Assembly (NCBI RefSeq): GCF_900110765.1
Contig: NZ_FOEO01000015.1
Span: 1-64,000, forward strand
Source of the DNA: Pseudomonas sp. NFACC02
Lineage (GTDB): Bacteria > Pseudomonadota > Gammaproteobacteria > Pseudomonadales > Pseudomonadaceae
Reading direction: 5' to 3'
Length of the DNA: 64,000 nucleotides
In this document: one piece after another, positions 37,135-46,957 of the stretch
How the letters are laid out: each line of letters starts with the position of its first letter
Numbering within the stretch: the stretch's first letter is position 1
Program-made: the position numbers and the translations under genes
Notes under the pieces: model-generated
Database searches by the model: none
Told to the model about the DNA's origin: nothing
The model's input: the letters and a program-made list of their open reading frames with translations, nothing else

Positions 37135-38022
37135 ATGCAGGCTGAGTTGATCCTCGATGCCCGTAACGCCACGGGTGAGTGCCCGGTCTGGAATGCACGG
37201 GAACAAGCACTGTACTGGGTGGACATCCCGGCGCGACGCCTTTACCGGTGGCGCCCGCAGGACGGCAAAACCTCGAGCTGGGAAGCGCCGCAGATGCTGG
37301 CGTGCGTGGCGAGTTGCGGCGACGGCACCTGGCTGGCCGGCATGGAAGACGGCCTGTACCGCGTTCGTCCTCAGGACGATGGCACGCTCGCGTCGGCGTT
37401 GCAGATCGAGATCACCCACCCTCGCCCGAACATGCGCTTCAACGATGGCCGCTGCGACCGCCAGGGTCGGTTCTGGGCGGGAACGATGTTCATGGACATG
37501 GGCGAAGCGTCTGTCGTGGGTGCGCTGTATCGCTACGAGGGTGGCCAGACCGCACCGCTCAACGCTCATGTGACCGGCATGATCGTGCCCAACGGACTGG
37601 GCTTCAGCCCGGACGGCACGCTCATGTATCTCTCGGATTCGCACCCGTCCGTGCAGAAAATCTGGGCATTCGATTACGACATCGACACCGGCACGCCGCA
37701 CAATCGTCGCCTGTTTGTGGACATGAACCAATACCCGGGCCGGCCCGATGGTGCAGCCGTCGACGCCGATGGCTGCTACTGGATTTGCGGGAATGACGAA
37801 GGGCTGATTCATCGCTTCACCCCCTCCGGGAAGCTTGACCGCTCGCTGACCGTGCCGGTGAAAAAGCCCTCAATGTGCGCATTCGGTGGACGGAATCTGG
37901 AGACGCTTTTCGTGACCTCAATCCGGCCAGGGGGCGACCTTACCGATCAGCCTTTGGCTGGCGGCGTATTTGCGCTTCAACCGGGTGTTCAAGGTCTCGA
38001 CGAGCCCTTGTTTCGACCATGA
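37135..38022 (+). CDS. SMP-30/gluconolactonase family lactonase
   Basis: A 295-residue six-bladed beta-propeller lactonase with calcium-dependent chemistry. Typical blocks are GECPVWNAREQALYWVDIPA, NDGRCDRQGRFWAGTM (metal-binding Asn/Asp), PNGLGFSPDGTLMYLSDS, and RPDGAAVDADGCYW. Placed after udh, it probably hydrolyses galactaro- or glucaro-lactone to the aldarate. ATG 37135 is chosen because GGA is 9 nt before it; ATG 37126 has no room for a ribosome site. The gene is likely in one operon with udh. Confidence 0.9.
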   Translation: MQAELILDARNATGECPVWNAREQALYWVDIPARRLYRWRPQDGKTSSWEAPQMLACVASCGDGTWLAGMEDGLYRVRPQDDGTLASALQIEITHPRPNMRFNDGRCDRQGRFWAGTMFMDMGEASVVGALYRYEGGQTAPLNAHVTGMIVPNGLGFSPDGTLMYLSDSHPSVQKIWAFDYDIDTGTPHNRRLFVDMNQYPGRPDGAAVDADGCYWICGNDEGLIHRFTPSGKLDRSLTVPVKKPSMCAFGGRNLETLFVTSIRPGGDLTDQPLAGGVFALQPGVQGLDEPLFRP

Positions 38023-38084
38023 GTTGAGTCACGTTGGCTTGCAAGTAGCAAAAAGTGACACAAAATCCTTACACGTTCATCCCC

Positions 38085-38106
38085 CCGCAAAACGGCCGTT
38101 TTGCGG
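38085..38106. repeat. 22-nt perfect palindrome
   Basis: CCGCAAAACGG and its exact inverse CCGTTTTGCGG abut with no spacer, 62 nt after the lactonase stop. There is no T-run, so it is an imperfect fit as a terminator; it could be a protein-binding site for the downstream gene. Confidence 0.8.
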
Positions 38107-38301
38107 CGATCTGTTACAAAATCGGACATAAAACCCGCCATTTCCCTGCTAAAAAACATAATTTGAAATATTTTCCCCTGGCCAATAGCTAAAGCTGTGC
38201 TAAGTGCTAGGCTGTCGCTTCGCCCGGCTGAAACGGTACATCTCAGGCAGTAGTCCGAGGGCTTCCAACGTTCCAGAGACGACTGTCATGAGGTTATTCC
38301 G

Positions 38302-39063
38302 ATGCCCCACTCGACTTTTTCACAGGCTCAGGTAGCGAGCCTGATCAGGGCAATCGACAGTGACGGATACGCTGTCTTGCCGGGCTGGGCCAGCCCGGCG
38401 CAACTCAAGGATCTGCAGGATTGGGTCACCCAGACCGTGGCCTCCGCCGGCAACGAGTATGTTGCTCTTTCCGGCCGTCGGGCCGTAGAAGGTACGCCAC
38501 TTCACGACTTGGGCGGCTCACGTAACTTCATCGACCTTTGCCGCCGCATCACGGAAGGCGCGACAGGTGAACGCTCAACCGACACCGGCCTGACCCAGAC
38601 CCTGCGCTGCCTGACAGGCGATGGCGGCCGCAAGGAATCGCTGATCTTTCACTACGACTCGTTTGTGCTGACCACGATCATGCCGGTCTGCATGCCTCAA
38701 AGCGGCGAACGGGGTGACCTGCTGATGTTGCCGAACCGCAGACCGCTCAGACGCAGCTATGTGCGCAACCTGATCGACAAACTGCTGGTAGACAACACGT
38801 GGGTGCAGCGTTACCTGAAGAAGCGATGCTTCAGTGATGATCGGGCCTTCACCCGCATCGTCATGCAGCCCGGGCATCTGTATCTGTTCTGGGGTTACCG
38901 CTCACTGCACACCAACTTGCCAGTCGCCGCCGACGCACTGCGTGCGACTGCGGTATTCCACTACCACAACGTGCATGGCAGCAGCTCACTGGCGGGCCGG
39001 TTAAGAAAGGCGCTGGGTACGGTGAAAGGGCAGCCGACGCATGAGGATGTGCCTCAAACATAA
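38302..39063 (+). CDS. putative Fe(II)/2-oxoglutarate dioxygenase-like (PhyH-type) protein
   Basis: A 253-residue protein of no named family that I can assign. The N-terminus IRAIDSDGYAVLPGWASPAQ has the look of phytanoyl-CoA dioxygenase-like proteins. A possible iron triad is H-x-D in FHYDSF (about residues 112-114) with a distal His in GYRSLHTN (about 212), and FHYHNVHG follows. If real, it would hydroxylate a small molecule. GAGG lies about 8 nt before ATG 38302. The gene stands alone, with 280 nt upstream containing the 22-nt palindrome. Confidence 0.55.
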   Translation: MPHSTFSQAQVASLIRAIDSDGYAVLPGWASPAQLKDLQDWVTQTVASAGNEYVALSGRRAVEGTPLHDLGGSRNFIDLCRRITEGATGERSTDTGLTQTLRCLTGDGGRKESLIFHYDSFVLTTIMPVCMPQSGERGDLLMLPNRRPLRRSYVRNLIDKLLVDNTWVQRYLKKRCFSDDRAFTRIVMQPGHLYLFWGYRSLHTNLPVAADALRATAVFHYHNVHGSSSLAGRLRKALGTVKGQPTHEDVPQT

Positions 39064-39149
39064 ACCGCTGTACCTGCAAAAGTGGGCTTACTCGCGATCG
39101 GGACTCAACCGATATGGCGTATGGGAACGCTACCCTGTCGCGAGCAGGC

Positions 39150-39474
39150 TCATGCCTGCAGTTCGTTTCCAGCGGGTGAGCTTGCCTGATGCAGCGAGAC
39201 CTGATTGCGTCCGCTCTTCTTCGACGCATACAGCGCCTCATCGGCACGTTCGATCAGGGTCTTGTACGTGTTCAAAGGTGAGTTCATGTCGGCCACGCCG
39301 AGACTGACCGTGCAACGGATGATCTCGCCTTCGTGCATGATTTCGTGAGCCTCGATCACCACGCGCAGGCGCTCGGCAAACATGCCTCCACCGTACTTGT
39401 CGGTGTCCGGCAATATCCGAATCACGAATGCGCTCGCGAACCACATCGGCAACCCCATCACCCTGAGCATTCAA
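39150..39474 (-). pseudogene. degraded GGDEF (diguanylate cyclase) domain remnant
   Basis: Downstream of the lone receiver gene, the minus strand encodes pieces of a GGDEF domain in two frames. The segment from 39474 reads LNAQGDGVADVVRERIRDSD, resembling the region just before the GGDEF loop. Near 39420 homology shifts frame and continues as ILPDTDKYGGGMFAERLRVV, IRCTVSLGVADM, YKTLIERADEALYASKKSGR to the stop at 39150. The GGDEF signature itself is missing, apparently deleted at the shift point. It cannot make c-di-GMP. Confidence 0.75.
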
Positions 39475-39481
39475 GACGCCG

Positions 39482-39832
39482 TTAAACGAAAGTCGACTCC
39501 AGACAATCGATCAGCGTTTGTGCCTGAAACGGCTTACTCAAGAAACATATTGCACTCCCTGTCATCGCCCGCTTACGCACGGACTCCTCGGGAAATGCAG
39601 TGATGAAGATGGTGGGGATCTGAATACCCTTTGCGGTCAGGTGCTCATGCAACTCGACACCACTCATGGTAGGCATCTGTACATCGGTGATCAGGCAATC
39701 AGCGTTGTCGACGTCCACAGACGCCAGGAAGTCCTCGGCCGAGGGGAAAACACAGACGAGAAAACCCAGGGAGCGAACGAGGCTGTCGATGCTGGCGCGG
39801 ACGGCATTGTCGTCATCGACCACGGCGATCAT
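39482..39832 (-). CDS. single-domain response regulator (FixJ-type receiver)
   Basis: A 116-residue receiver without an output domain. The acidic pocket is VVDDD (residues 4-8), the phosphoacceptor is Asp in LITDVQMP (about residue 50), the Thr/Ser switch is in IFITAF, and the Lys is in FLSKPF (about 100). ATG 39832 begins directly at the first strand; the longer frame to 39886 adds a basic leader. A second regulator of the same family and its kinase are 0.3 kb upstream on the same strand. It may compete for phosphate in that system. Confidence 0.85.
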   Translation of the reverse strand: MIAVVDDDNAVRASIDSLVRSLGFLVCVFPSAEDFLASVDVDNADCLITDVQMPTMSGVELHEHLTAKGIQIPTIFITAFPEESVRKRAMTGSAICFLSKPFQAQTLIDCLESTFV

Positions 39833-40148
39833 TGGAGGGCTGGACAAACGAGATACCTTTGATGGCAGACTTAACGCAATGCGCAACGATGCACATCACA
39901 ACAGCTCATACGTTAACGACCCAACCACGGGCCGAGAAGTATACAGGGGTATGACCGCGACGGCCGGGCAGGTTCCTGACCATTTCGACAACATTCGAGG
40001 CACGGTCATCCGGCTGTGTGGATCACTGTCAGCAGCAAACGAACAATCGGCAGGGACGTGTGGGATGCTCGTCCGCTGAACATGCGCCGCCATACATCTG
40101 TATGAGCGACCCTGGGCGGGGCCAGGCATCCACTGATGCCATGACCAT
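39833..40148. other. 316-nt gap between the two regulator genes
   Basis: No ORF that I support and no obvious hairpin terminator. It must hold the end of the FixJ-like operon and perhaps a promoter for the lone receiver, but I see no clear consensus. Confidence 0.35.
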
Positions 40149-40769
40149 TCAGACGCCCGAAAGCGCCTGCGACATTTTCACCAGATCGGCGAAGGTGCGT
40201 GCCTGCATTTTTTTCATCGCATGACCACGATGGATTTTGACGGTGATCTCGCTCAATCCCATTTCGGCGGCGATCTGCTTGTTCATCAGGCCTGTCACCG
40301 CGAAAGCCATCACTTCTTGCTCGCGCGCCGTCAGCGTCTGATAGCGGGCACGCAGCTCGGCGGCGGCCTTGCCGGACTCGCGACGCTTGCCATCCGTCTG
40401 CAGCGCAAGCGTCACGGCGTCGAGCAGGTCCTGTTCGCGAAAGGGTTTGACCAGAAAATCCAGCGCCCCTGCCTTCATCGCCTTCACCGACATTGCGATA
40501 TCACCGTGACCGCTGACGAACACGATAGGCATCGTGACCTTCATCTCGGCCAGACGCACCTGAAAGTCCAGGCCGCTCTCGCCTTGCAGACGCACATCCA
40601 GAATCAGGCAGGCCGGAACGTCCTCGAAAGGGTGCTGTAAAAAGTCCGTACCGGAGGCATAGGTATGGACGCGCATCCCCACCGACCGCAACAGGCTGTC
40701 CAACCCGGCGCGAATCGACGGGTCGTCGTCAACCACAAAAACAACGGGACTCTGATCAGCAACGGTCAT
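40149..40769 (-). CDS. FixJ/NarL-type response regulator
   Basis: A 206-residue two-domain regulator. The receiver has FVVDDDP (residues 11-17), phosphoacceptor Asp in LILDVRLQ (about residue 58) and Lys in FLVKPF (about 108). The C-terminal LuxR-type helix-turn-helix spans about residues 143-200 (LTAREQEVMAFAVTGLMNKQ, then EITVKIHRGHAMKKM). Its ATG overlaps the stop of the histidine kinase (TGATG), so the two form a coupled pair. Regulated genes are not evident locally. Confidence 0.93.
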   Translation of the reverse strand: MTVADQSPVVFVVDDDPSIRAGLDSLLRSVGMRVHTYASGTDFLQHPFEDVPACLILDVRLQGESGLDFQVRLAEMKVTMPIVFVSGHGDIAMSVKAMKAGALDFLVKPFREQDLLDAVTLALQTDGKRRESGKAAAELRARYQTLTAREQEVMAFAVTGLMNKQIAAEMGLSEITVKIHRGHAMKKMQARTFADLVKMSQALSGV

Positions 40770-42259
40770 CACGATATCTGCTCACAGGCGGGCAGAGAGA
40801 AGTTCAGCGCTGCGCCGTGGCCCAGATCGCTTTGCGCCCATATGCGGCCGCCATGAGCGTCAATGATCGAACGGCAAATCGACAGGCCCATGCCCATCCC
40901 CTCTGGTTTGGTGGTGAAAAACGGATTGAACAGACTGGTCAGGTTCTGCGTGGAGATACCTGGCCCGTTGTCCTGAACGCGCAACGTCACGTCACCATTG
41001 GGTGCAGTCGTGAGTGCCACCTGAAGCGCCCGCTCCTTGCCGTGCATCCCGGACATGGCTTGCAGGGCATTCATCAGCAGATTAATGATCACCTGCTGCA
41101 ATTGCACCTTGTCGCCCTTGACCCACATCGGCTCGCTGGCGGGCGTGAAATCGAAGTTGACGCGGTGACGCAGCACCTCCCTGCGCACCAACGCAATCGA
41201 CTCCAGCACAACATCTTGCAGATCGATCCGAATGTGTTTCGGGTCAGTCTTGCGCGACAACGCGCGGATGCGTCGAATCACCTCACTGGCGCGATGGGCC
41301 TCGCTCTTGATGCGCTCGATCGCGCTGCGTACTTCGTCCAGATCCGGCACATTGCGGTTCAACCAGCGCAGGCCTGCTTCGGCGTTGGTGGTGACTGCCG
41401 CCAACGGCTGATTGACTTCATGGGCGATAGACGCTGCCATTTCTCCCAACGTAGTGACGCGGGTGACATGAGCCAGCTGACTCTGAGAGCGATGCAGCGC
41501 CTCCTCGGCATTCTTGGCGGCCGTGACATCCATCAGCGCTCCGATGTATTCGCAATCACCCGACGCATCATGAACCTGCCTGGCGAGCATCCGCACGAAT
41601 TTGCATGAGCCATCGGTCATCAACAGCCGGAATTCGGCTTCCATGTTCGAGTGACGTGCATAAGCCTGCTCGATAAGCGATTTCAGATCGTCAGTGTCTT
41701 CAGGGTGCGTGCGACTGATCATGTACTCAAGTGTCGGCTGCAACGGGTCGTCGAACTGAAAAATGCGCCGCGCCTCGTCAGACCAGTACATTTCCGCGCT
41801 GGGCATTTTCAGCCCGATGCTGCCCGTCTGACTCAATCGCTGAGCGCCCGCCAGAAACGCTTCGCTGCGATGCAGCAGCCGCACCTGCTCTTGCAACGCA
41901 TCACGCGCCGCCTTGTTTTTCAACGCCAGAAAAGCCGTGATGGCAATGGCGCACAAGCTGACCAGACACCGGGCGAACGGCGGCACGAGCCATTCCGGCC
42001 CATGGGATAACAGGAAGGCGGCCAACGTCAGGCAACCGCAAGCAATCGAGACGAGCGCAACGCCTCTGCGGGAAAAAAGATCGCCGGACATGAGAATGAC
42101 CGCGACGTAGAGCACGGCAATCGCAACATCGAGCGAGCTGAGCCAGTCGATCAGAAAGATGATCAACGCGAGTATCACCGCACCCAGTCTCAGTAACCAG
42201 ACGCTGGGCGACGCCTCAAGCCTGTTGGCCGCCGCCAGGGCAGCAGGGACAGTATTCAT
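40769..42259 (-). CDS. PAS-containing sensor histidine kinase, FixL-like
   Basis: A 496-residue membrane kinase. Four or so hydrophobic helices fill residues 18-115; a PAS domain lies at about 140-245 (MYWSDEARRIFQFDD and the PAC-like DASGDCEYIGALMDVTAAK). HisKA has the phosphoacceptor in SIAHEVNQPLAAVTTNAE (His about 280), and the ATPase domain has DNGPGIS and GMGMGLSICRSIIDAHGG. It phosphorylates the regulator encoded immediately downstream. No haem-binding His can be claimed from this reading, so oxygen sensing is only one possibility. Confidence 0.92.
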   Translation of the reverse strand: MNTVPAALAAANRLEASPSVWLLRLGAVILALIIFLIDWLSSLDVAIAVLYVAVILMSGDLFSRRGVALVSIACGCLTLAAFLLSHGPEWLVPPFARCLVSLCAIAITAFLALKNKAARDALQEQVRLLHRSEAFLAGAQRLSQTGSIGLKMPSAEMYWSDEARRIFQFDDPLQPTLEYMISRTHPEDTDDLKSLIEQAYARHSNMEAEFRLLMTDGSCKFVRMLARQVHDASGDCEYIGALMDVTAAKNAEEALHRSQSQLAHVTRVTTLGEMAASIAHEVNQPLAAVTTNAEAGLRWLNRNVPDLDEVRSAIERIKSEAHRASEVIRRIRALSRKTDPKHIRIDLQDVVLESIALVRREVLRHRVNFDFTPASEPMWVKGDKVQLQQVIINLLMNALQAMSGMHGKERALQVALTTAPNGDVTLRVQDNGPGISTQNLTSLFNPFFTTKPEGMGMGLSICRSIIDAHGGRIWAQSDLGHGAALNFSLPACEQIS

Positions 42260-42659
42260 TGCGACCGTTTTGCCTTGTTTTTTTAGTCATTGGGTGGCAG
42301 CGCAAAATCAAATCGGGCGAACACAAGATGCTCGCGATGGCCTCTACCGTTATGAAAAACGGAGCGACGCCAGAACAGTCATATTTTTAGTGAACGTTCG
42401 CCTATCAACAACCCGTCTCGAACGGGATACGAATATACGCAGGATTGGCACGAGGAGACAGGCTAAGGCTGGGTTTGCGGGGAAATCTTGAGCGGATGTG
42501 CTGTTTCTGATGAGGCGGGGCTAAATAGAACAAGCCCCGACGCGAGCGTCAGGGCCTGTAATGGCCACATCCCTGTGGCCTTCGCATGAACCTTCAATCG
42601 ACCAACCAACGGCCTCCCTGGCCGTCAATCGTCCGTTCTACCGGTTCTAGGAAATCGGT
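42260..42659. other. 400-nt intergenic region
   Basis: Divergent to the kinase and downstream of the BON gene. It contains the BON-gene terminator at 42534-42555 and presumably the kinase promoter near 42260-42330. I see no gene in it; short plus-strand frames have no ribosome sites or recognisable products. Confidence 0.4.
42534..42555 (-). terminator. probable terminator of the BON gene
   Basis: GCCCCGACGC / GCGTCAGGGC pair with one mismatch around a 2-nt loop. On the minus strand the stem is followed by TTGTTCTATTT. It lies about 105 nt after the BON gene stop. Confidence 0.6.
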
Positions 42660-43010
42660 TTACTCAGCTTTCAGGCCGTCAGCCGAAACAGCTTTGACGC
42701 CTTTGATTTTCTTGGTGATGGCCACTGCGGTGTTTTTCTGCGCTTCGGTGATCGCAACAGTCGACGACAGGGAAACCACACCTTTGTTGGTTTCAACCTT
42801 GATGTCGGAGCCAGGGATGCCTTTCTCGGTCAGCAGGTCGGATTTGACCTTGGTGGTGATCCAGGTATCGGAAGTGGCTTCTTTGGTTTTTGCGACTTCA
42901 CCTGCAGCAACCACCATCGGAGCTTGAGTAGAGGTCTGGGCCATGGCTACGTTTGCCATGGTCAGAGTCAGAGCAGTGGCGGTAGCGGCAGCAATAGCGA
43001 ACTTCTTCAT
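42660..43010 (-). CDS. periplasmic BON-domain protein (OsmY-like)
   Basis: A 116-residue exported protein. The signal peptide MKKFAIAAATATALTLTMAN continues VAMA and is cleaved near residue 24; the mature part is a single BON domain (about residues 45-113: TWITTKVKSDLLTEKGIPGS, then VETNKGVVSLSSTVAITEAQ). BON proteins associate with membranes and are often stress-induced. ATG 43010 is fixed by the signal sequence and an AGGAGT ribosome site about 8 nt upstream. Confidence 0.92.
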   Translation of the reverse strand: MKKFAIAAATATALTLTMANVAMAQTSTQAPMVVAAGEVAKTKEATSDTWITTKVKSDLLTEKGIPGSDIKVETNKGVVSLSSTVAITEAQKNTAVAITKKIKGVKAVSADGLKAE

Positions 43011-43254
43011 ACGAGTAACTCCTGTTTTTCTCAGAATCTGCGCCAACGTCGTCGGCAGCAGGGTTACGGTATATATCGCAAGCGGTGTGCCAAACACGCC
43101 GCGAACTATTAACCCTTATATATCAATCACTTATGATTTTATGGATCCTGCTTGATCGTGCAGATTGCCCGTTTACAGAAAGTTCCGCTTGCAAGATGCA
43201 TGTTCCGGGCAGGCGACGGGCTGCGATTTTTGCCGTAAGCCATTAATTGCACTC

Positions 43255-43286
43255 AAAAAAAAAGAGTCCCGAAGGACTCTTTTCTT
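43255..43286 (-). terminator. rho-independent terminator of pnp
   Basis: AAGAGTCC CGAA GGACTCTT (43262-43281), with a run of Ts on the minus-strand exit side (nine As on the plus strand, 43255-43263), about 22 nt after the pnp stop. The loop is UUCG on the RNA, an especially stable tetraloop. Confidence 0.93.
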
Positions 43287-43307
43287 AACAGCGTTAACGG
43301 CGAGCGA

Positions 43308-45413
43308 TTAAACGCCCGACGCCTTCGCAGCAGCAACGTCTTTGATCGAGAGCTTGATACGGCCGCGGTTATCCACGTCCAGCACCAGCACTTCGACTTC
43401 CTGACCTTCTTTCAACACGTCGGTGACTTTCTCGACACGAGCATCGCTCAGCATGGAGATGTGAACCAGACCGTCTTTGCCAGGCAAAATGTTGACGAAG
43501 GCGCCGAAGTCGACGATGCGCTCAACCTTACCCACGTAGATCTTGCCGATCTCGGCTTCTGCGGTGATACCCAGAACACGCTGACGTGCTGCCTCAGCCG
43601 CTTCCTTGGTTTCGCCGAAGATCTTGATCGAGCCGTCGTCTTCGATGTCGATCGAGGCTTTGGTTTCTTCGCAGATGGCACGAATGGTCGCGCCGCCTTT
43701 ACCGATGACATCACGGATCTTGTCGGTGTCGATCTTCATCGCGATCATGGTCGGCGCGTTTTCCGACAGTTCGGTGCGCGACTGACCGATGATCTTGTTC
43801 ATCTGGCCGAGGATGTTCAGGCGAGCTTCCAGGGCTTGGCCCAGGGCGATCTCCATGATTTCTTCGGTGATGCCTTTGATCTTGATGTCCATCTGCAGCG
43901 CGGTGACGCCATTGGCGGTACCGGCCACTTTGAAGTCCATGTCGCCGAGGTGGTCTTCGTCACCCAGGATGTCGGTCAGAACCGCGAATTTCTCGCCTTC
44001 TTTGACCAGACCCATGGCGATACCGGCAACCGGGGCCTTCATTGGAACGCCCGCATCCATCAACGCCAGGGAAGCGCCGCAGACCGAAGCCATGGAGCTG
44101 GAACCGTTGGACTCGGTGATTTCCGACACCACACGAATGGTGTACGGGAATGCGTCAGCCGATGGCAGCATCGCTTGAACCGAACGGCGGGCCAGACGAC
44201 CGTGACCGATTTCGCGACGACCCGCGCCACCCATACGACCACACTCGCCCACCGAGAACGGAGGGAAGTTGTAGTGCAGCATGAAGGGGTCTTTCTTCTC
44301 GCCTTCCAGGGTGTCCAGCAGCTGTGCGTCGCGTGCGGTACCCAGCGTGGCAACGACCAGCGCCTGAGTTTCACCACGGGTGAACAGCGCCGAACCGTGA
44401 GTCTTCGGCAGAACACCGACTTCGATGTTCAGCGGACGTACGGTGCGAGTGTCGCGACCGTCGATACGCGGCTTGCCGTTCACGATGTTTTCGCGAACGG
44501 TGCGGTATTCGATTTCGCCAAAGGCAGCTTTGACTTCGGAAGCCGATGGGCTGCCGTCTTCGACCGCCAGCTTGGCAACGACCTGTTCCTTCAACTCGCC
44601 CAGGCGTGCATAGCGATCAGCCTTGACGGTGATGGTGTAGGCCTCGGAGATGGCCGCACCGAATTCGGAGCGGATGGTGCCCAGCAGCTCGGTGGCTTCT
44701 GCCTGAGGAGCCCAGGTCCAGGTTGGCTTGGCAGCTTCGGCGGCCAGCTCTTTAACGGCCTTGATGACCGACTGGAATTCGTCGTGGGCGAACAGCACTG
44801 CGCCCAGCATCTGGTCTTCAGTCAGCTCTTTGGCTTCCGACTCAACCATCAGCACCGCTTCTTCGGTACCGGCCACGACCATGTCCAGGCTCGACGCTTT
44901 CAGTTGTTCGTAGGTCGGGTTCAACAGGTAGCCGGTGCTTTCGTGGAACGCAACGCGGGCAGCGCCGATAGGACCGTCGAAAGGAATGCCCGAGATGGCC
45001 AGGGCAGCCGAGGTACCGATCATCGCAGCGATGTCCGGATCGGTTTTCTTGCTGGTGGAAACGACGGTGCAGACAACCTGCACTTCGTTCATGAAGCCTT
45101 CAGGAAACAGGGGGCGGATCGGACGGTCGATCAGACGCGAGGTCAGGGTTTCTTTTTCGGAAGGACGGCCTTCACGCTTGAAGAAACCGCCAGGGATCTT
45201 GCCGGCAGCGTAGGTTTTTTCCTGGTAGTGCACGGACAGTGGAAAGAAGCCTTTGCCAGCGTCTGCTTGTTTGGCGCCGACCACAGTCACGAGAACGGTG
45301 ACGTCGTCGTCAACGGTGACCAATACTGCACCAGAAGCCTGACGGGCGATGCGGCCTGTCTCCAGGGTGACGGTCGATTGACCGAATTGAAACTTCTTGA
45401 TTACCGGGTTCAC
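43308..45413 (-). CDS. pnp: polyribonucleotide nucleotidyltransferase (PNPase)
   Basis: A 701-residue 3'-5' phosphorolytic exoribonuclease of mRNA decay, part of the degradosome. Two RNase PH-like domains flank a helical linker; the second has [14 protein letters not shown] and [19 protein letters not shown]. The KH domain is [20 protein letters not shown] (about residues 562-581), followed by an S1 domain from about 622 ([20 protein letters not shown]). The length matches other Pseudomonas PNPases. It follows rpsO as in most gamma-proteobacteria, with a 202-nt gap that in E. coli is where RNase III starts autoregulation; that detail is known only from E. coli. Confidence 0.99.
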   Translation of the reverse strand: MNPVIKKFQFGQSTVTLETGRIARQASGAVLVTVDDDVTVLVTVVGAKQADAGKGFFPLSVHYQEKTYAAGKIPGGFFKREGRPSEKETLTSRLIDRPIRPLFPEGFMNEVQVVCTVVSTSKKTDPDIAAMIGTSAALAISGIPFDGPIGAARVAFHESTGYLLNPTYEQLKASSLDMVVAGTEEAVLMVESEAKELTEDQMLGAVLFAHDEFQSVIKAVKELAAEAAKPTWTWAPQAEATELLGTIRSEFGAAISEAYTITVKADRYARLGELKEQVVAKLAVEDGSPSASEVKAAFGEIEYRTVRENIVNGKPRIDGRDTRTVRPLNIEVGVLPKTHGSALFTRGETQALVVATLGTARDAQLLDTLEGEKKDPFMLHYNFPPFSVGECGRMGGAGRREIGHGRLARRSVQAMLPSADAFPYTIRVVSEITESNGSSSMASVCGASLALMDAGVPMKAPVAGIAMGLVKEGEKFAVLTDILGDEDHLGDMDFKVAGTANGVTALQMDIKIKGITEEIMEIALGQALEARLNILGQMNKIIGQSRTELSENAPTMIAMKIDTDKIRDVIGKGGATIRAICEETKASIDIEDDGSIKIFGETKEAAEAARQRVLGITAEAEIGKIYVGKVERIVDFGAFVNILPGKDGLVHISMLSDARVEKVTDVLKEGQEVEVLVLDVDNRGRIKLSIKDVAAAKASGV

Positions 45414-45615
45414 GGTTTCCTACCTTCTTTGTGGCTCTTGGGGGAACTGGTTTCTTGCGAATTCTTGGGCAGTGAGGGGAATCGGCCCCTTCGTCAGTCC
45501 AGGGTGAAACGTAAAACGTGTATCCAGATAAAACTTGAGGCTGGGAGCCTGCCCTGCGCCTGCGGGAGACCCACAGACGCAAGACAGACAACCAACCTCT
45601 AGCGCAATCGCTGAA

Positions 45616-45885
45616 TTAGCGACGCAGACCCAGGCGACCGATCAGAGCGCTGTAACGGCTCACGTCTTTGCCTTTCAGGTAGTCCAGCAGCTTACGGCGC
45701 TGGTTAACCATGCGGATCAGACCACGACGGGAGTGGTGATCTTTACCGTTGGCCTTGAAGTGACCTTGCAGTTTGTTGATGTTGGCGGTCAGCAGTGCAA
45801 CCTGCACTTCTGGCGAACCGGTGTCACCAACAGCTTGCTGGTAGTCAGCAACGATTTGAGCTTTTTCTTGAACGTCGAGAGCCAT
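45616..45885 (-). CDS. rpsO: 30S ribosomal protein S15
   Basis: An 89-residue primary 16S rRNA-binding protein of the small-subunit platform. The sequence from [19 protein letters not shown] through [40 protein letters not shown] to [11 protein letters not shown] is a full-length S15. ATG 45885 follows AAGGATTG; the longer frame would add an unrelated leader. It lies between truB and pnp, the standard order. Confidence 0.99.
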   Translation of the reverse strand: MALDVQEKAQIVADYQQAVGDTGSPEVQVALLTANINKLQGHFKANGKDHHSRRGLIRMVNQRRKLLDYLKGKDVSRYSALIGRLGLRR

Positions 45886-46035
45886 GAGGCAATCCTTCTT
45901 GTCAGGAAACTGTTTCAAGGAAACAGCTTCAACAGGCCAGGGACAAATCCCTGTATCTATAAGAGAGGAGTGACCGTGCCTGTTGACAGCCACCCTCTTA
46001 CCGCCGTGTCAGGAACCCTGACTCGACGGGTTCGG

Positions 46036-46953
46036 TCACTCTGACCGAATCAGCCGACGCGGCGCAATGCGCCCGTCTTCGCTCACTTCACCGATCCCGA
46101 TGAAGCGACCTTCATGATCCTGCACCCGAACCATGCCGAACTTCGGCGCATCCGGGGCTCTGACTGGCTGCCCGTGCAACCAGTAAAACGAACTGTGCTC
46201 GGAAAACTTCAACAGCGGCCAGTCGAGCAATCCACTGTCGGAAGGCATCAGGAAGCGATCAACCGCTTCATTGCCGCCTTCGGCGTGCACGGCCTCCAGC
46301 TCTTCCAGCGTGACCGTCTGGGCCAGCGTGAAAGGTCCGGCTTGCGTGCGGCGCAATTCGGCAACGTACGCACCGCAGCCCAGTTTCTCGCCTATATCCT
46401 CCACCAGGGTACGGATATAGGTGCCTTTGCTGCAGTCGACGGCCAAGCGCGCGGTCTCGCCTTCGCTTGCCAATAATTCCAGGCGCGCAATAGTAACAGA
46501 ACGCGCTTCGCGCTCCACCACTTCCCCTGCACGCGCCAACTTGTACAAAGGTTGACCATCACGTTTGAGAGCAGAGTACATCGGCGGTATCTGACTGATT
46601 TCGCCACGAAATTCGGGCAGTACAGCCTCGATATCGGAGCGACCAACGGTCACCGGACGCGTCTGCAAAACATCACCCTCGGCGTCCGCCGTGGTGGTGG
46701 TCTTGCCCAGTTGCATCAGGGTTTCGTAACCCTTGTCGGAATCGAGCAGGTACTGGGAGAACTTGGTCGCCTCGCCAAAACACAATGGCAACACGCCAGT
46801 GGCCAATGGGTCGAGACTGCCGGTATGACCGGCCTTTTCCGCGTTGAGCAACCAGCGAACCTTTTGCAAGGCAGCGTTGGAGGTGAAACCCAGCGGCTTG
46901 TCGAGCAGGATGATGCCGCTGACATTGCGGCGAATGCGCTTGACCTGAGCCAC
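46036..46953 (-). CDS. truB: tRNA pseudouridine(55) synthase
   Basis: A 305-residue enzyme forming pseudouridine 55 in the T loop of tRNAs. Landmarks are [20 protein letters not shown], the catalytic Asp in [14 protein letters not shown] (about residue 46), [19 protein letters not shown], and [20 protein letters not shown]. The C-terminal part is a PUA-like domain. It begins 4 nt after rbfA ends. Confidence 0.98.
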   Translation of the reverse strand: MAQVKRIRRNVSGIILLDKPLGFTSNAALQKVRWLLNAEKAGHTGSLDPLATGVLPLCFGEATKFSQYLLDSDKGYETLMQLGKTTTTADAEGDVLQTRPVTVGRSDIEAVLPEFRGEISQIPPMYSALKRDGQPLYKLARAGEVVEREARSVTIARLELLASEGETARLAVDCSKGTYIRTLVEDIGEKLGCGAYVAELRRTQAGPFTLAQTVTLEELEAVHAEGGNEAVDRFLMPSDSGLLDWPLLKFSEHSSFYWLHGQPVRAPDAPKFGMVRVQDHEGRFIGIGEVSEDGRIAPRRLIRSE

Positions 46954-46957
46954 GGCC

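Noticed and set aside
43461..45602. A 713-codon plus-strand frame opposite pnp
   Set aside because: Antisense shadow of pnp. Similar long antisense frames occur opposite infB, tpiA-glmM-folP, ftsH and carB, and none has a recognisable product.
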